Source: Theropithecus gelada (taxonomy: Eukaryota; Chordata; Mammalia; Primates; Cercopithecidae). From it: DNA of 64,000 nt. Made by a program: the position numbers and the translations under genes. The notes below the pieces were generated by a model that was given only the letters and a program-made list of their open reading frames with translations, searched no databases and was not told the origin of the DNA. The DNA is taken from assembly GCF_003255815.1 (NCBI RefSeq), contig NC_037673.1, forward strand, positions 175,218,045 through 175,282,044, read 5' to 3'. Shown piece by piece: positions 47,501-56,420 of this stretch (the first letter of the stretch is position 1; every line of letters begins with the position of its first letter).

Positions 47501-47585
47501 GGAATATGGGAAACCATTAATCTGCAGCTCCTCACTCACTCAGTATCAGAGATTTCTTAGAGGAGATAAGGCCTATGAGGCTTAG
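31501..47585 (+). CDS. ZNF354C: KRAB C2H2 zinc-finger repressor ZNF354C (exons 31501-31527, 43748-43874, 44373-44468, 46171-47585)
   Basis: Four coding exons join into 555 codons including stop, giving 554 aa, the length I recall for ZNF354C (KID3). The start exon encodes MAVDLLPAQ, close to the remembered N-terminus of ZNF354C. Then come KRAB-A with MLENY, KRAB-B with IHQLQQGEDPC, an acidic spacer of about 130 residues, 11 intact C2H2 fingers and one degenerate finger. The family role is sequence-specific transcriptional repression in the nucleus through KRAB-TRIM28; the rat orthologue AJ18 was described as a repressor acting in bone-cell differentiation. A CpG-rich promoter lies 1.4-2 kb upstream of the ATG, and the 12.2-kb first coding intron is full of Alu, L1 and MER1-type repeats. 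Several spacer residues differ from the human protein as I recall it, so the source may be another primate. Confidence 0.9.
32545..32712 (+). mobile_element. MIR
   Basis: ATATGGACTCTGGAGCTTGA, GTGGCCCTGAGCAAGTTATT, ACCCCATTTCCTCAATTTTG and TACCTCATTGAGTTGCTGTG are MIR phrases in the correct order. Confidence 0.75.
32718..33012 (+). mobile_element. Alu (AluJ-like)
   Basis: Sense, directly after a MIR. Confidence 0.9.
33044..33222 (-). mobile_element. Alu fragment
   Basis: Antisense partial copy. Confidence 0.88.
33590..34490 (-). mobile_element. Antisense old L1 fragment
   Basis: Phrases such as TTTTTGTTTGTCTGAGAAAG CTTTATTTC, TCATGAGAAAATCCACTGTC and CTTTGCTTCTGGTGTTCTAA are antisense L1M; a related copy lies at 61850-62450. 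Confidence 0.55.
35089..35362 (+). mobile_element. Alu, 5' truncated
   Basis: Starts at CCTGTAATCCCAGCACTTTG; tail grades into a TA/CA run. Confidence 0.92.
35363..35512 (+). repeat. (TA)n(CA)n and (GT)n(TA)n microsatellites
   Basis: TA/CA run after the Alu tail at 35369-35430 and a GT/TA run at 35462-35510, partly mutually complementary. Confidence 0.9.
35515..35710 (+). mobile_element. Old L1M 3' fragment
   Basis: AACAGAAACCATCTAAATAA and TACAGTGGAATATATCATGC are decayed L1 3'-end phrases, lying between Alus. Confidence 0.45.
35711..35937 (+). mobile_element. Alu, 5' truncated
   Basis: Starts at ACACTTTGGAAGGCCAAGG; A-tail at 35922. Confidence 0.9.
35946..36250 (+). mobile_element. Alu (AluJ-like)
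   Basis: Sense, directly behind the preceding Alu. Confidence 0.9.
36795..37130. repeat. Old interspersed repeat, family unassigned
   Basis: TGTATTAGTGTGCCAGGGCA CCATAAC and GGCTTCTCCTGAGGCCTCCT belong to a common mammalian repeat that also appears in diverged form at about 43190-43420 (TACTGCTGCTGTAACAAATT). Confidence 0.35.
37260..37460 (+). mobile_element. ERV LTR fragment
   Basis: AACTCTTTCAACCAACTGCC AATCAGAA is the inverse of the phrase at 18002-18030, so this is a sense-oriented piece of the same LTR family, truncated at an Alu. Confidence 0.4.
37461..37640 (+). mobile_element. Alu, 5' truncated
   Basis: Begins at ACCAAAAATACAGAAATTAG; tail with CAAA units. Confidence 0.9.
37764..38103. 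mobile_element. MER1-type non-autonomous hAT element, near full length
   Basis: About 340 bases beginning AAAGGTCTCCAACCCC and ending GTTGGGGACCTCTG, the imperfect terminal inverted repeats of MER1 elements (Charlie3-derived). The interior carries the family landmarks (GGACCGGTACC-like start, GAGCTCTGCCTCCTGTCAGA, AAAAAGGTTGGGGACC). It lies in the long ZNF354C intron. Confidence 0.8.
38104..38602 (+). other. ZNF354C: ZNF354C intron, nothing recognised
   Basis: Between a MER1-type element and an AluY; no clear feature. Confidence 0.5.
38603..38908 (-). mobile_element. AluY-like with duplicated end
   Basis: Antisense. Near 38855-38905 the phrase GATTACAGGCGTGAGCC occurs twice in a row with small changes. 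Confidence 0.9.
39130..41300 (+). mobile_element. Old L1 (HAL1/L1M) ORF1 to 3' region in ZNF354C intron
   Basis: Sense ORF1-like coding remnants (AATTGTGCTCAAGGACTTAA AGGAAAA, GCAAGCAGAGAAATAGAGAT), then phrases such as GAATTCTATATCCAATGAAA and AAATAAAGGCATTTTCAGGC. A DNA-transposon-like piece interrupts it at about 40330-40670. An 84-codon open frame at 39790-40044 is a remnant of L1 ORF1. Confidence 0.55.
40330..40670 (-). mobile_element. DNA-transposon-like insertion in L1
   Basis: TAGTAGCCACATATAGCTAG, TTTGACCCAGTATGTCCAAA and TGAAATCAATATAAAATTGT are phrases of a common MER-type DNA repeat. Exact family unassigned. It contains a TG-rich stretch at 40520-40560. Confidence 0.4.
41331..41631 (-). 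mobile_element. Alu
   Basis: Antisense with long poly(T). Confidence 0.92.
41672..41914 (-). mobile_element. Alu with internal deletion
   Basis: Antisense; GCTCTGTCTC is joined directly to AAGTGATTCTCCTGCC, so part of one arm is missing. Confidence 0.9.
42458..42738 (+). mobile_element. Alu (AluY-like)
   Basis: Sense; GGTCAAGAGATCGAGACCAT; TA-rich tail. Confidence 0.92.
42880..43170 (-). mobile_element. Antisense old L1 fragment
   Basis: TTAATGGCTGCATACCATTT and CTCCATTCCCTTATTGATAG are antisense L1M 3'-end phrases. Confidence 0.45.
43180..43420. repeat. Old interspersed repeat, family unassigned
   Basis: Opens TTACTGCTGCTGTAACAAAT and contains ACAGTTCTGGAAGTCAGAAG, a widespread mammalian repeat. 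Short open frames at 43390-43615 lie in its tail and show no domain. Confidence 0.35.
43748..43874 (+). CDS. ZNF354C: ZNF354C KRAB-A exon
   Basis: This 127-bp phase-0 exon sits behind the same TTGCCATTACAG acceptor as the ZNF879 KRAB-A exon and ends GG|GTAAGA. It encodes [22 protein letters not shown] and [12 protein letters not shown] with the canonical Asp. Only 2 of 127 bases differ from 2063-2189. Confidence 0.94.
44373..44468 (+). CDS. ZNF354C: ZNF354C KRAB-B exon
   Basis: This 96-bp exon follows CATGAGCAG and ends AG|GTAAGT, phase 1 on both sides. It encodes GIPFSMPKLIHQLQQGEDPC and then LEEREVPSDTCLG. Size and phase equal the ZNF879 KRAB-B exon, but the sequence is clearly diverged from it. 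Confidence 0.93.
45111..45596 (-). mobile_element. Alu expanded by an internal minisatellite
   Basis: Antisense, about 485 bases against the usual 300, because one segment is present five times. Confidence 0.9.
45139..45375. repeat. Minisatellite inside an intronic Alu (five units)
   Basis: CTCTGTCAC(C/T)CAGGCTGGAG begins at 45139, 45184, 45238, 45284 and 45329, each followed by TGTGATCACAGC. Units are 45-54 bases and differ by small changes. It is an internal expansion of one antisense Alu arm in the last intron of ZNF354C. Confidence 0.9.
46171..47585 (+). CDS. ZNF354C: ZNF354C terminal exon: acidic spacer, 11 fingers and a dead 12th
   Basis: The acceptor TTCATTTTAG gives G-F-K-T-W in phase. 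The spacer is Glu rich. Ligand positions run from Cys at 46572 to His at 47472-47474, exactly 10 x 84 + 63 bases, so 11 fingers have perfect spacing. Helix -1/2/3/6 residues: QLHE, HSSS, NSTK, QSTV, CAKR, QTSE, RATE, QSSE, CSNR, QSFE, YSNR. From finger 5 on, linkers alternate GE(K/Q)LY and G(E/Q)KPY. Finger 12 (47496-47558) has Trp, Tyr, Tyr and Leu at the four ligand positions. The stop is TAG at 47583. Confidence 0.95.
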
Positions 47586-48081
47586 TTCATCTCTCAAATA
47601 ATCCAGGACTTCTCATTGGGGAATAAGGAGAATAATCAATAGGGTTCAAACTCCTAACAGATCTGTCTTTTTTACTTCTCCTGAAGGAAATATGTTAGTT
47701 GCCACTAAGTAATGATAAAATTGATCAGTGAAATTATGAAGAGCACTGACTTGCTAAGTTTTAAAAGAACCATAAATTTGAAGGTTTCTAAAAACCTATG
47801 AAAATTTAATTGATAGAAACAATGTAAAAGGCCTAACTCTTAAAAAATCATGAAAAATAGTTGAATATACATTTTGTTTCTCTCATAAGACCATATTCCC
47901 TTTATAAGAGTAAGCTTCAATGTGTGAATTTTCTTTTAAAAACAGTCACTGAGTTATTAATAATGTAAATAAGTGTGTGGCCTTCTTTAAAATAGCCAGC
48001 CAACATAGGAAGCGCTTATTTTCATAAAGGGAAGCTAAACATAAAAAGGAATTATTTAAATTTAACTCTTCTCCTGGAAAT

Positions 48082-48087
48082 AATAAA
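48082..48087 (+). terminator. ZNF354C: Candidate polyadenylation signal of ZNF354C
   Basis: AATAAA about 500 bases after the ZNF354C stop, followed by a T-rich stretch. Further AATAAA hexamers occur downstream (for example near 49305 and 53750), so a longer 3' UTR is possible. Confidence 0.35.
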
Positions 48088-48117
48088 GCTCTTTTTATGA
48101 GCTGTCCCACCAGCAAC

Positions 48118-48166
48118 TTATATATGTAAACATACGTATATACACATGTGCACGTGTGTGTGTGTA
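48118..48166 (+). repeat. TA/TG-rich stretch in ZNF354C 3' flank
   Basis: TATATATG, ACATACGTATATACACATG and a GTGTGTGTGTG run. Confidence 0.7.
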
Positions 48167-49960
48167 AACGTAAAAGTATTATTAAAAAATGTAGTTTTAT
48201 TAATTTAGAATTTAGTTCTTAAAATCTTGTGCAAAGGTTGACTCTGTTACTTATCTTCTGTCATTTCTTAAATTGATGTAGTTTTATATAACTGAACTGA
48301 GTACTATTATAGTACCGTAGAAGGCGGATTAACTGAAGCAGCTGGAAAGACTGTTAAGCACATACTTTGTTATCTGTTGCAGAAGGGATATATTTGGCAG
48401 AACCTGAGGCTACATGTCTGGTAGCTCATTAGATCCAGGAGAGGTTTAATTATAGCCTTTCATTGTACTAATGAAGAACCTGAACTTAGTGAACAGAGTC
48501 AAGACTAGAATCTAGGTCTTCGGTTCTGGTGTTTTGTGATGATTATAGACTTATTTCCCACCTGAGGTCCCAACAGTACTGTTTGTTTTGTAGCCTGGTT
48601 AGACATAGTTGCAGTAATTTAAAGTTACTGTTTTATCTATAAGGGTTTCCTCTCACCTTAATCTTAGTAATTGACTCACAACTATATTCTTTTTTCTTAT
48701 GAGTCCCTAATTATGCCTGCTTTTATTATAATTGTACTTAAATCTGTAAAGCTAGCTGAGGTCCAGATAGTGTAATTGCTTTTGGATACTTCACATATAA
48801 GATTGCCTTCTTATTACACATATTTTAGGAATTATTTTGTGGAAAGTTATATATGAAGAGTTAATTATTAAGCATTCTTTTCATCAATTTAAATGTTTAG
48901 TTCCCCCCAGGCATTTTTCCTCCAACTTTATATTTGACTTTCATTGAATTCACAGTTGGTATCATTAAAAAAAAAAAATTATTCTAATACAATTAGCTAG
49001 ACCTTCTGAGAAAAATATTAGAATTAAATCCAAGCAGTCAGTTTATTTCTTAATTGACTGGTTTTAGCTTATCAGAAAGTTATTGTTTTATGTATTTAAA
49101 TACATTTACAAAGAAAATGAGGCTTTTAAACAGACCTCAATATTTAACATTGTACCCAGTAGTGGTGAGCATGCTTAGTACCCAAATTTTGGTTCCTAAA
49201 TGCCATTCCCCACTAACAGGAACCAGGGTTCCTTGGAGAAGTGGCTGATTCCGTTTGGAGCAGGGGAAGTGGGTGGTGTGGCTAAAATACTTTTTTTTAT
49301 TAAGAAAATAAAATGAAAAGCAAGATAGTATTTGAAGACTAATGGGGTAATGTCAGAAGGGGACAGGCGCCAAGTCGAAGGTATTCTCACGGGCCAAATT
49401 TAGGACAACTTAAAATCAAAAAGAATAATCACTGATATTGCTGATAATGCTAAGAAGGAAAAGAAGTTCATAATGATGAAAGTAGAGAAAAAAGAAAACT
49501 CGTTATAAAATTATTTGAAGAATGTCTTCTTTTAAATGTACACAGAATGATAGATTTGGAAAAATTACCATTTTACAACCCTTAATGTAATTAAATCTGG
49601 CAAAAATCAATGGTAAAACCCATTAGGTGAAAAAAAATTTAAGGAACTTTGTTTACAAGGTGTCAGAAGATCACAGATAGCTATTGCAAAAGAATCGCCT
49701 TTACAATGAGATTTGGCTGTCAAACTGCATTTCCCTACTTCTGGAATAAGCCAACATTATGTGGCTCTTGATGGGATGCAGTATGAAGCATGTGTGATCA
49801 TCCTTGATGTACTGCCAAAAATGTTTACCCCAAATTTAATTAAATCTTTTGTCTAGACTTATCTTCCTATTTAAAGAAATACAAGGAGTAGAGGAACAAG
49901 TTGAATTACACATTATGGAAACAGACAAGTCCAGAGTTGGTACAGGACAACTGGTCTGGA

Positions 49961-50585
49961 ATTTTTTTTAAAATTTATTTTAAAATGGTTTTCTTAAATG
50001 TACTTTTTAAACACAACATGAGAAAGGTGTTAAAACTGGTGTAATAGCTCAAAAGAATAAGTATTCCAGATTTCGGGAGGAATGAAGGGGGAGACACTCA
50101 GAAACCTTCACCAGAGTCCCCCTACCTTGATCATAGTGGATTAATGATGTGCTTTGTAGACGTGGTTAGTCAATGACACCAGCTTGACGGATCTTTCTTT
50201 CTGCTCCACACCCCATTGAGTTATCTGGTCCCCTTGGCTGATGAAGAACCATTAGGCGAGGAGCACTGGCATCATCCAGGGTGATGTTCTTCAAGGGACT
50301 GACCAACTGCTCAGGTCGAGGAGCTGCAACAGCCTTGGGGCCCTCACAGACCCGCCACACATTCCAGGTGTTGCACTTGCCAGTGCGCTGATGAAGAGTC
50401 ACTGAGAACTCCACCTCATCTCCTGCCTGGAGCTCAAGGCCATCCTCAACTTCATTCACATGGAAAAAGAGCTTCTTGCTATCTCCTACTTCATAGTTAA
50501 TGAAGCCAAACTGATCTTTCACACATTCCACTGTGGCCCTACGCAGGGGGGTGAGGTTGTAAGCCATAGTTTGTGCATTTTGGCC
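49961..50585 (-). pseudogene. 5'-truncated CSDE1 (UNR) processed retrocopy
   Basis: Read on the minus strand, the copy begins at codon GQNAQTMAYN and continues through the last cold-shock domain (FGFINYEVGDSKKLFFHV), the linker with GPKAVAAPRP and the C-terminus ending RKIRQAGVID, stop at 50166. This is the C-terminal ~140 residues of CSDE1, an RNA-binding translation regulator, in an unbroken frame with scattered substitutions. About 200 bases of 3' UTR-like sequence follow, then AATAAA and a short A-tract (read as T on plus, 49962-49969). The identical ten bases CTGGTCTGGA flank it at 49951-49960 and 50586-50595, a target-site duplication. There are no introns. An upstream ATG at 50624 belongs to the flank, so no native start remains. 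Confidence 0.9.
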
Positions 50586-50595
50586 CTGGTCTGGA

Positions 50596-51649
50596 CTTTT
50601 CAAAAAGCAAATGTAATAAAACAAAAAGTGGTCTCTTCTAGATTAAGGCAAGAGAGATAATCGAATGGAAAGTGTGATCCTTTATTAGCTTCTGATTCAT
50701 TAAAAAAAAAAACCTATAAAAGACATTTGAGGGGCTATTTGGAGAAATAGGAAGATGGAATGGGTATTAGATAAATGTGGTGTGTTTGATTTTTCTAGAA
50801 GTGATAATTGAGTTACGTCGGATAATGTTCTAATTCTTAGGAGATGCATGCAGAGGTTTTTTTAAGTTTGAAAAGTCATGATGTTGGCAGCATATTTTCA
50901 AATAAATATGTACAAAATTAGTCAACTTTTTTTGTGGTGGATGTAGAGATGTTCATTGGTCATTTAAAAAATTTTTCTATGTGTCAATTTTTAATAAAAA
51001 AAATGCAAAAAGTGATTGGATAAAGTGATGAATCTTTCAATCAGAATTCTTCATTTATATTCTTAGGAAGTTCCTGTTTAAGAGTTAATCCTCCAGTGAT
51101 GTAATTGTTGGAAATAAAGTAACTGGGTGGTACTGGGTTCCCTTTAAATGGAATGAGCATGCTCCACTTTCTCTCTCATGCTAAATGTAACTAAGGCATG
51201 GAGCAGCTGTCTGGGCACCCTCAAAAGTAATAACAGGCAGATTTGGGAAGGAAACTGGAATTTGAAAGGAGATCATTGTGGCACTCGGGCATTCCTGTGG
51301 TGAGGACAGAGATGGCTGAGCAGGCATCTAAACCTCAGTTAAGAACCCTTCACTCTGGTTAGAGGATCTCTGGGCCAAAAAGGTTTAGGAGAATCCCCAT
51401 TGCTTTTCTTCCCTCATTATCTTCCTGCTACTTGGACCTGGAAGTGATGTATCCATGAGGTGTGTAGCAGAGAGGAGAACCTAAACCCTTGGATTTCTAA
51501 CCTGATGATCAGGAAGAGGAAGTGGCTCCTTAGAGCTGGAAGGTGTCAAGGTGGTGACAAAGATAAGGAAGCTCAAGAAAGTGATCTCATAACAGTTGTT
51601 TATGCAATCTGGGGCCCTCCCCTGGTCTATACATATATAGGTCTGACGC
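50596..51649. other. Flank right of the CSDE1 retrocopy, nothing recognised
   Basis: No gene or clear repeat recognised. Confidence 0.5.
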
Positions 51650-52030
51650 AATAATTGTTCAGGTCTGACACTGGGCAAAGAGAGATCCAGATAGCACTGA
51701 AAATACTTAGAAAACTGGACTGACATTAGAACCACAGCCCATAGGAGATGGTTTGGAACTGGTGACCAAGACTTAATCAGTTAAATTGCCTGCTGGAAAA
51801 AATACCCTAACATTTTCTGGAAGAATTGAATACCCAGAGGCCCATAATATTCAAAATGTCCAAGATGCAATGCAGAATCACATGAAATACATAAGTCAGA
51901 AAATTTTCAACAATTCAAAGGAAAGACAACAGACACTAATCCCAAGATGACACAGATGTTGGAATTATGAGACAAAGACTTTAAAGTAGATATTATAACA
52001 ATGTTTCAGAAAGTGTGGCCATTCCAGAAA
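51650..52030 (+). mobile_element. Old L1M/HAL1 ORF1 fragment
   Basis: CCAAGATGCAATGCAGAATC and ACAAAGACTTTAAAGTAGAT with TATTATAACA are decayed ORF1-region phrases. Confidence 0.45.
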
Positions 52031-52049
52031 TTGATGAAATGTCAAATTT

Positions 52050-52535
52050 TTCAGTAGGAAAATAGTAATTTAACTCACTTCTAATAAATAGAATATGATA
52101 GAAGTGATGTGGTGTCACTTAAAATATTTGGTTATGAAAAGGCTATGGCTTTTGCACAGGCATGCGCTCTCTTGAATCACTTGTCCTTTGGGAAGCCAGT
52201 TGCCTTATTGTGAGGACACTTAGCCTATGGAGAGTTCCACATAGTAAGTAACTGAAGCCCATGGCCAACAACCAGCAACAAACTGGCCTTCTAGCAACCA
52301 TGTGAGTGAGCTTAGAAGTGGATCCTCCCTTGCCTGAGCCTTCAAATAGGACTGCAGCCACAGCCAACTACTTGCCCATAACCTCATGTGAGACACTGAG
52401 TCAGAAAGACCTAGCTAAACCAGTCACTTCTGGCTTCTTAACCCCCAGAATCTCTGGGTTAGTAAATGTTTTAACTGGTAGGTTTTGGGGTAATTTGTTA
52501 TGCATCAACAGATAACTGATACAGAACTTGGTACT
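52050..52535 (+). mobile_element. MLT1-type (MaLR) LTR
   Basis: The end phrase TTTTGGGGTAATTTGTTATG followed by ATCAACAGATAACTGATACA is the MLT1 LTR 3' end. Confidence 0.6.
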
Positions 52536-52990
52536 TGGAGGTGGGCAGCTGCCATAATGAAAACCCAAAATATGGGAGTGGTTTTGGAACTTGGCAGTAG
52601 GTGTTAAGTAGGCATGTGCTGGTAAAAAACTAAAGTGCTTTGAAGAAGCGATAGCAGCATCATGGTCTGACAAGGCTGTACATGAGGACTTCTAGAAAAG
52701 TGAGGTAAATGTTATTGGAAAACTGGAGGAAGGAAGAACTTCTGTAGTGGCAGACTGAAAGTAAAACATGTGCCTAATATGATCTCACTAGAGAGATTTC
52801 CTGGCCGAGTGTTGCAGGTGCCATCTGGCTTCTTGATTATAGTAACATGACGAGAGATTAAAAACTATAGGAAAGACCATCAAGCAAAAAGGATCCAGGG
52901 CTTGATGGTTTTGGAAATAGTCTCATCAAGAGAACAGGATTTGCTAAAATTAAGAAATCACTTCTCAGCAAAGATCAAATGTAGAGAACT
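52536..52990 (+). mobile_element. MaLR internal sequence
   Basis: Directly follows the LTR end and carries the MaLR internal phrases ACTTGGTACTTGGAGGTGGG, ATATGGGAGTGGTTTTGGAA and GTACATGAGGACTTCTAGAA. No coding capacity. Confidence 0.45.
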
Positions 52991-53039
52991 CCTTGGAAAA
53001 CACCCTCCAATGATGAAGCTCATTATAATATTTAATGAA

Positions 53040-53705
53040 AATTAATAAAAAGTTGACAAGGGTGTGGAAAAATTGGAACCTTCACACACTGCTGGTGGGA
53101 GTATAAAATGGTGCAGCCTCTTTGGAAAACAGACTGGAATTTACTTTGAAGATTAAATATAGTTACCATGTGACTTAGCAATTCCACTCCTAAATTTATA
53201 CCCAAGAGAAATGAAAACAAACATTGATATATGTACATGAATGTTCATAGCAGCATTATTGGTAATAGAAAGTGGAGACAACCCAATGTTCATCAACCAA
53301 TGAATGAGTAGGCAAAATGTGGCACATTTGTATAATGAAACGTTGTTTGTCAATAAAAAGAAAACGCTGATAAATGCGACAACATGGATCAACCTTGAAA
53401 ACGTGCTGAGTGAAGGAAGCCAGTAACAAAGGACCACATATCGGATGGTTCCATTTATATGTGGTTTTTCCAAATCAGCAAATCTGTAGAGACAGAAAGT
53501 AGATGATTGATCTCCAAGGGCTTTAGAGGGTTGGAGAAAATGTGGGGTGACTGATAAGGGATGTGGAGTTGCTTTTTGGAATAATGAAAATTTTCTAAAA
53601 TCATTCTAATTATTGCACAACTCCGAATATACTACAAGGGTTTGGATTGTACACTTTATATGGGTGGATTACATGGTATGTGAATTCTATCTCAATTGAG
53701 TTTGT
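53040..53705 (+). mobile_element. Old L1 3' end
   Basis: AAAATTGGAACCTTCACACA, CATAGCAGCATTATTGGTAA, AACCTTGAAAACGTGCTGAG and GGATTGTACACTTTATATGG are L1M ORF2-end and 3' UTR phrases in order. Confidence 0.65.
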
Positions 53706-53709
53706 TGTA

Positions 53710-55230
53710 AACAACCTATTGCAAATGCTTATCTGTTAATGCCAATCTGTAATAAAATTTTATGTGGTTCATCTTTGGAAATGTTCTTTCACACTGATAG
53801 CATTGTTGGATGCTGATATCTGTCCATAAGCATATTATTTCAATTGGGCATATCCAGTGCTTAGAAGTCATTTATAGAATTTCGTTAGATTCTTTGGACG
53901 TTTGCCTTTCGGCACACTGTTACATTGCAGATTAATCAGAAGAGTTGGGTGGATCCTCCTCAGTTGTACTGTTAAGTGAATTTTGAAATATGTATATTTC
54001 TTTTGCATTTGCATTATGATCTAAAAAATGCTGCTGGAATTGGAGTTTGTGCTCAGAATCCATATGTGTGGAAAATATTTGTGAGAAAGGAGATATCACT
54101 TCTTATTTTAAACTTGGACAGCATGTCAAATATATAAAGCATTTCACATTACTTGTGATTCAAATATTAGTTGTCATTGAAGTGACTTTGCAGCAGAGTA
54201 AGCTTTGCATATAAGCTCTGATTTCCCTTGAAATTTAAGGTTGAATTCATTAAGAAACATCAAGTTTGCAGCAAAAGCTAGTTTCTAAAGGCATCCCATG
54301 TTTAATAATAGTGTTTGAACAAAGTTCTTCTCATTCAGAAAAATTTCACCCTCAGCCCTGAGCTTAAAAAATTGCAAACTTTATTACTGCTAAGTCATTG
54401 AACTGCTGTGTGGCAGAGCTAGTCAGGATATTTGACTTCTATTTCTGGAAAAAAAAAAAAGTCACAGAGCTAACAATAGTTAAGTCCATAAGAGCAAATG
54501 AAGTTCACTTTTGACATTACTTGTTCAATAAGACAGACTTACTTATTTCCTGCATACTACCTGCTGATGAATAACTGCAGGTTTTAAACACCTTAAACTT
54601 TTGCAAGCTTTGTAAACTTGTCTAACGAAGCCTTGGAAAAAGTTCTTTAGGCCAGGCACAGTGGCTCATGCCTGTAATCCCAGCACTTTGGGAGGCCAAG
54701 GCGGGTGGATCACTTGAGGTCAGGAGTTCAAGACCAGCCTGGCCAACATGGCAAAACCCCGTCTCTACTAAAAATACAAAAATTAGTTGGGCACGGTGGC
54801 ATGTGCCTGTAATCCCAGCTACTCAGGTGGCTGAGGCATGAGAATCCCTGAAACCCAGGAGGCGGATGTTGCAGTGAGCCGAGATCATGCCACTGCACTC
54901 CGGCCTGGGCGACAAGACTGTGTCTCAAAAAAAAAAAAAAAAGTTTTTTACGTATTTTTACTACCAGCAGTTGGAACACATTTTTACAGATCTCACTTCG
55001 GGTTTACCAAATTAGTATTTTCTTTGAAAATATTCTTGCTTGTAGTTGGTTCCACACAATCTATTTATAGAGGCCAATTACTAAGTAATTTCAAATGATA
55101 TTAACTCATCAAAGCAACAAGAACTGAGCAGTATCACTAACATCATTGACTCATCAAGAGCCAAGGAAAACCACTTAAAATCATTTGCCATGTTATTTGA
55201 CTATTGACATCGCTTGCTGTGTCCTCAACT
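53710..55230 (-). pseudogene. Relic of an hAT (Charlie/ZBED-type) transposase
   Basis: Minus-strand translation in several frames gives the landmarks of hAT transposases in the correct order: FKWFSLALDES near 55170, VNFI..YGLN near 54500, FLNEKN near 54340, FLNEFNLKFQGKSEL near 54230, and CERTFPKMNHIKFYYRLALT then DKHLQ near 53790-53710, the C-terminal hATC dimerisation region. Stops and frameshifts separate them, and a plus-strand Alu (54650-54940) is inserted in the middle, so it cannot encode an active enzyme. It may be a decayed Charlie element or a retrocopy of a domesticated gene. I did not identify terminal inverted repeats. Confidence 0.75.
54650..54943 (+). mobile_element. Alu (AluS-like)
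   Basis: Sense, splits the hAT transposase relic. Confidence 0.93.
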
Positions 55231-56177
55231 CTTCTAAATGACTAATGTCACTGGTCTGAAAGTGCCTCCAGATAGAAAGTCAGGAGTATTGAGGGCTCAC
55301 TTTTGTTTCCCTTCACTTGGGGACTAGAGTTCTGTATTGCACGTTGTTCATTATCTGGAAAAAAAATATTTTTTCTAGATGTAGGGTTTCTTTTTCTTGG
55401 ATAGGCTAGTCTAGTAACAGTTTCTCAATCATGGGTGGTAGTGTACATATGCAGAAATAATCCTTAAATTACAATTTTGATAAATGCTATTAAGGAAAAC
55501 TACAGACTATGATAAGAGCATTCAGTAGACATGTATCTACCCCAGAGCATGGTGTGAGGTCAGAGTGTGCTTTTGTGAGTAAGTAGCATCAGGCGGAGAC
55601 CTTGGGGCAGTTGAGAAACAGGATTTGTTGCAGGCAGACAGAAGAGCGCATGAGACGGTGCTGTTCCTTTTTTCCCATCCTTTTTCACCTTTGCATTCCA
55701 GTTCCTACAGACCTATCTTCAGGCTCACGGATTCGTTCTTTGGCTCTGTCTAGTCTACTGATGAGCCCACCAAAGGCATTCTTCTTTGTTAGCATTTTTC
55801 ATTTCCAGGATTTTCTTTTCTTTTTTAGAGCTTCCATTTCTCTTTTTATATTACCCATCAATTCTTGCATGTTGTCTATGTATTCGATTACAGCCCTTAA
55901 TATATTATTGTTATTTTAACTTCTCCATCTGATAACTCCAAAATCTGTGTCATATCTGAGTCTGATTCAGATGCTTGCTTTATCTCTTCAGACTGTATTT
56001 TTTTCTTGCCTTTTAGCATGTTGTGTAATTTTTTGTTGAAAGCTGAGCATGCTGTATCTGGTAATAGGAACTGAGGTAATCAGACTTTTACTGCGAGCTT
56101 TCGTGTGAATCTCTAGGAGCTAGGCTGTGCTTAATGTCTGCTGTAGCTACAGGTGCCATAGGCGTCAGTTCCCTCGT

Positions 56178-56181
<4 letters not shown>

Positions 56182-56226
<45 letters not shown>
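56182..56226 (+). repeat. (GT)n microsatellite
   Basis: About 22 uninterrupted GT dinucleotides. Confidence 0.97.
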
Positions 56227-56227
<1 letters not shown>

Positions 56228-56273
56228 TTTGTTTTGTTTGATTTATTGCTTCCCTGTTGTCTTTGGGATCCCT

Positions 56274-56420
56274 AAGAATTCCTTCTTAAGTGGAGTATGT
56301 TTAAGAAGAATTGCTTCTTAAGTAGAGTATGTTTAAGAAGTATTCCTTCTTAAGTAGAGTATGTTGAGAAGAATTTCTTCTTAAGTAGAGTATGCTTAAG
56401 AAGAATTACTTCTTAAAGGG
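56274..56420. repeat. Palindrome-bearing minisatellite, about 31-bp units
   Basis: About four and a half units of TTCTTAAGTAGAGTATGTTT AAGAAGAATTN. Each junction forms the hairpin TTAAGAAG/CTTCTTAA around AATTN. Confidence 0.9.

Larger units (their letters stand above)
47586..49950 (+). other. ZNF354C: ZNF354C 3' UTR and flank
   Basis: AT-rich; contains the AATAAA candidate at 48082. The part from about 49260 to 49950 looks repeat-like but I could not name a family. Confidence 0.5.

Noticed and set aside
50460..50660. Plus-strand frame over the CSDE1 copy
   Set aside because: Antisense of the retrocopy; the CSDE1 match is on the minus strand.
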